DNA of 7,149 nucleotides, taken from positions 1 to 7,149 of the forward strand of contig JASEGW010000074.1 of assembly GCA_030017825.1 (NCBI GenBank), given 5' to 3'. Below the pieces are notes generated by a model that had not been told where the DNA came from, searched no databases, and worked only from the letters and a program-made list of their open reading frames with translations. Both the position numbers and the translations under genes were made by a program. Each line of letters starts with the position of its first letter. Position 1 is the first letter of the stretch. Source of the DNA: a bacterium (GTDB lineage Bacteria; UBA9089; JAHJRX01). Below are positions 6,546 through 7,149 of this stretch, piece by piece.

Positions 6546-6870
6546 CCGTCATTTTTTCTTCTTTGAATTTATCCAGTCCAATATTTCTGATTCTGTTGAG
6601 ATTTCCAATGCGATCTGTGTGGAAGATAAAACCAAAGAATCTTGAAATAATATTATATAGCTTCTTGCATTCTTTAAGATTTTGAAAATCCGCACATTCT
6701 GCACATGTGGCATATCTTCGTTCCATGGCACATGCTTTCATTTTACAGTTCCTATTCATTGGCTTATCACTATGGCAACCCCGACATTTTCTCTTTTTGT
6801 ACATGCCACAATTACTACAACAAAGCCCACAGTAGGCAATTATAATATCCTGTGTGTTTTTCTCAGACAT
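6532..6870 (-). CDS. DUF3795-type cysteine-rich protein
   Basis: A 112-residue protein from the ATG at 6870; an ATG seven codons earlier (6891) is open, but the AGGGGA just before 6870 favours the shorter form. It has the DUF3795 pattern: AYCGLCCSNCGMY (13-24), CRGCHSD (29-35), NCKMKACA (41-48), TCAECADF (55-62), and a later Cys at 68, eleven cysteines in all. The family is small, cytoplasmic and of unknown function; the paired cysteines suggest zinc or Fe-S binding. The C-terminal 40 residues (FFGFIFHTDRIGNL onward) are basic and amphipathic. It stands apart from the thiamine genes, reads away from a broken transposase, and its DNA looks somewhat less AT-rich than the signalling genes, so transfer is possible. 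Confidence 0.8.
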   Translation of the reverse strand: MSEKNTQDIIIAYCGLCCSNCGMYKKRKCRGCHSDKPMNRNCKMKACAMERRYATCAECADFQNLKECKKLYNIISRFFGFIFHTDRIGNLNRIRNIGLDKFKEEKMTDDKP

Positions 6871-6899
6871 ACTTCCCCTTTTTTGACACATAACCTTAT

Positions 6900-7149
6900 A
6901 TGTCGGCTTCCATTGAGAGCATATTCCTAGTCTTGAAGCATCTCATTGGAGGATTATGTTATCGGTTCTGACCTAAACTGATAGAAAAAAGCAGTAGGCG
7001 GCCCCAAGAAGAATAATGTCTCAAAGGTTACTACCCATAGAGACAATAGAAACCAAAGAAAGAGCTATTGAGATGTTTGCGAATCTCTCTGCCATTCTGG
7101 TAGGAATCCTCCAAATCCTGTCCCTACGGTTTCCTAAAGAGATCTGGAG
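6900..7149 (+). pseudogene. Decayed DDE transposase, C-terminal part, cut by the window edge
   Basis: On the plus strand, the frame from 6900 reads IESIFLVLKHLIGGLCYRF, then TGA at 6969-6971 where the family has Trp (YRFW), then PKLIEKSSRRPQEE and a stop at 7014. A second frame, open from 7016 to the window end, continues LPIETIETKERAIEMF, ANLSAILVGILQILSLRFP and KEIW. The sequence matches the end of IS4-like transposases (E...F..lK...G...YrFW, then 'iA.GlLQlLsl.fp..iW' before a WLRT/YLRT motif). The premature stop and the frame change show that it is inactive, and nothing of the N-terminal half lies in this window. The region has visibly more G and C than the signalling genes. Confidence 0.6.

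Noticed and set aside
6549..6731. 60-residue minus-strand frame inside the DUF3795 gene
   Set aside because: Overlaps the DUF3795 coding sequence in another frame and shows no family features.
6682..6930. Plus-strand 82-residue open frame opposite the DUF3795 gene
   Set aside because: It is the antisense shadow of a gene with clear family cysteine motifs; it has no recognisable domain.
6892..6960. Promoter for the DUF3795 gene (TATAAG near 6892-6897 on the minus strand)
   Set aside because: No convincing -35 box at the right spacing; AT-rich matches of this quality are common by chance.

Overview
The window is AT-rich (poly-A/T stretches, AAA/ATA/TTA-heavy codons). All intact genes lie on the minus strand, so transcription runs from high to low coordinates. 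The gene content is: a short anaerobe-type ThiC, ThiE, several c-di-GMP-type signalling proteins, small cysteine-rich proteins, and debris of mobile and polysaccharide genes. This suggests an anaerobic, low-GC bacterium, perhaps of an uncultured lineage such as Atribacterota/Aerophobota or a Clostridia-like group. That assignment is an inference from style and content; there is no rRNA or phylogenetic marker here.

Layout in transcription order (right to left). (1) 6900-7149, plus strand: the decayed C-terminal part of a DDE transposase, with an in-frame stop and a frameshift, running off the window. (2) 6532-6870: a DUF3795-type cysteine-rich protein, divergent from the transposase. (3) 6311-6545: two short overlapping reading frames that together look like the frameshifted tail of a lost gene, perhaps a glycosyltransferase. 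(4) 4367-6314: thiE and thiC, overlapping each other. thiE has all its motifs, but its true N-terminus has no ATG/GTG/TTG; an ATA sits where the start should be. (5) 3396-4370: a soluble HD-GYP phosphodiesterase joined to thiC by a 4-base ATGA overlap. (6) 3221-3386: a scar holding an N-terminal scrap of a sugar nucleotidyltransferase and a 68-bp element with perfect 14-bp GTAA-type inverted ends. (7) 51-3193: a three-gene signalling run made of a REC-GGDEF protein with a degenerate catalytic site but a kept RxxD site, a multi-pass membrane GAF-HD-GYP protein with altered metal-site residues, and a 70-residue protein with nine cysteines.

How they may work together: ThiC makes HMP-phosphate and ThiE joins HMP-PP to the thiazole phosphate. 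No thiD, thiazole genes or TPP riboswitch are seen here. The overlap ties expression of a probable c-di-GMP hydrolase to thiamine synthesis. Downstream, a pseudo-GGDEF response regulator and a possibly non-catalytic membrane HD-GYP protein look more like a sensing/receptor pair than a synthase/hydrolase pair. The window therefore pairs one canonical c-di-GMP enzyme with two degenerate relatives, among signs of genome erosion.
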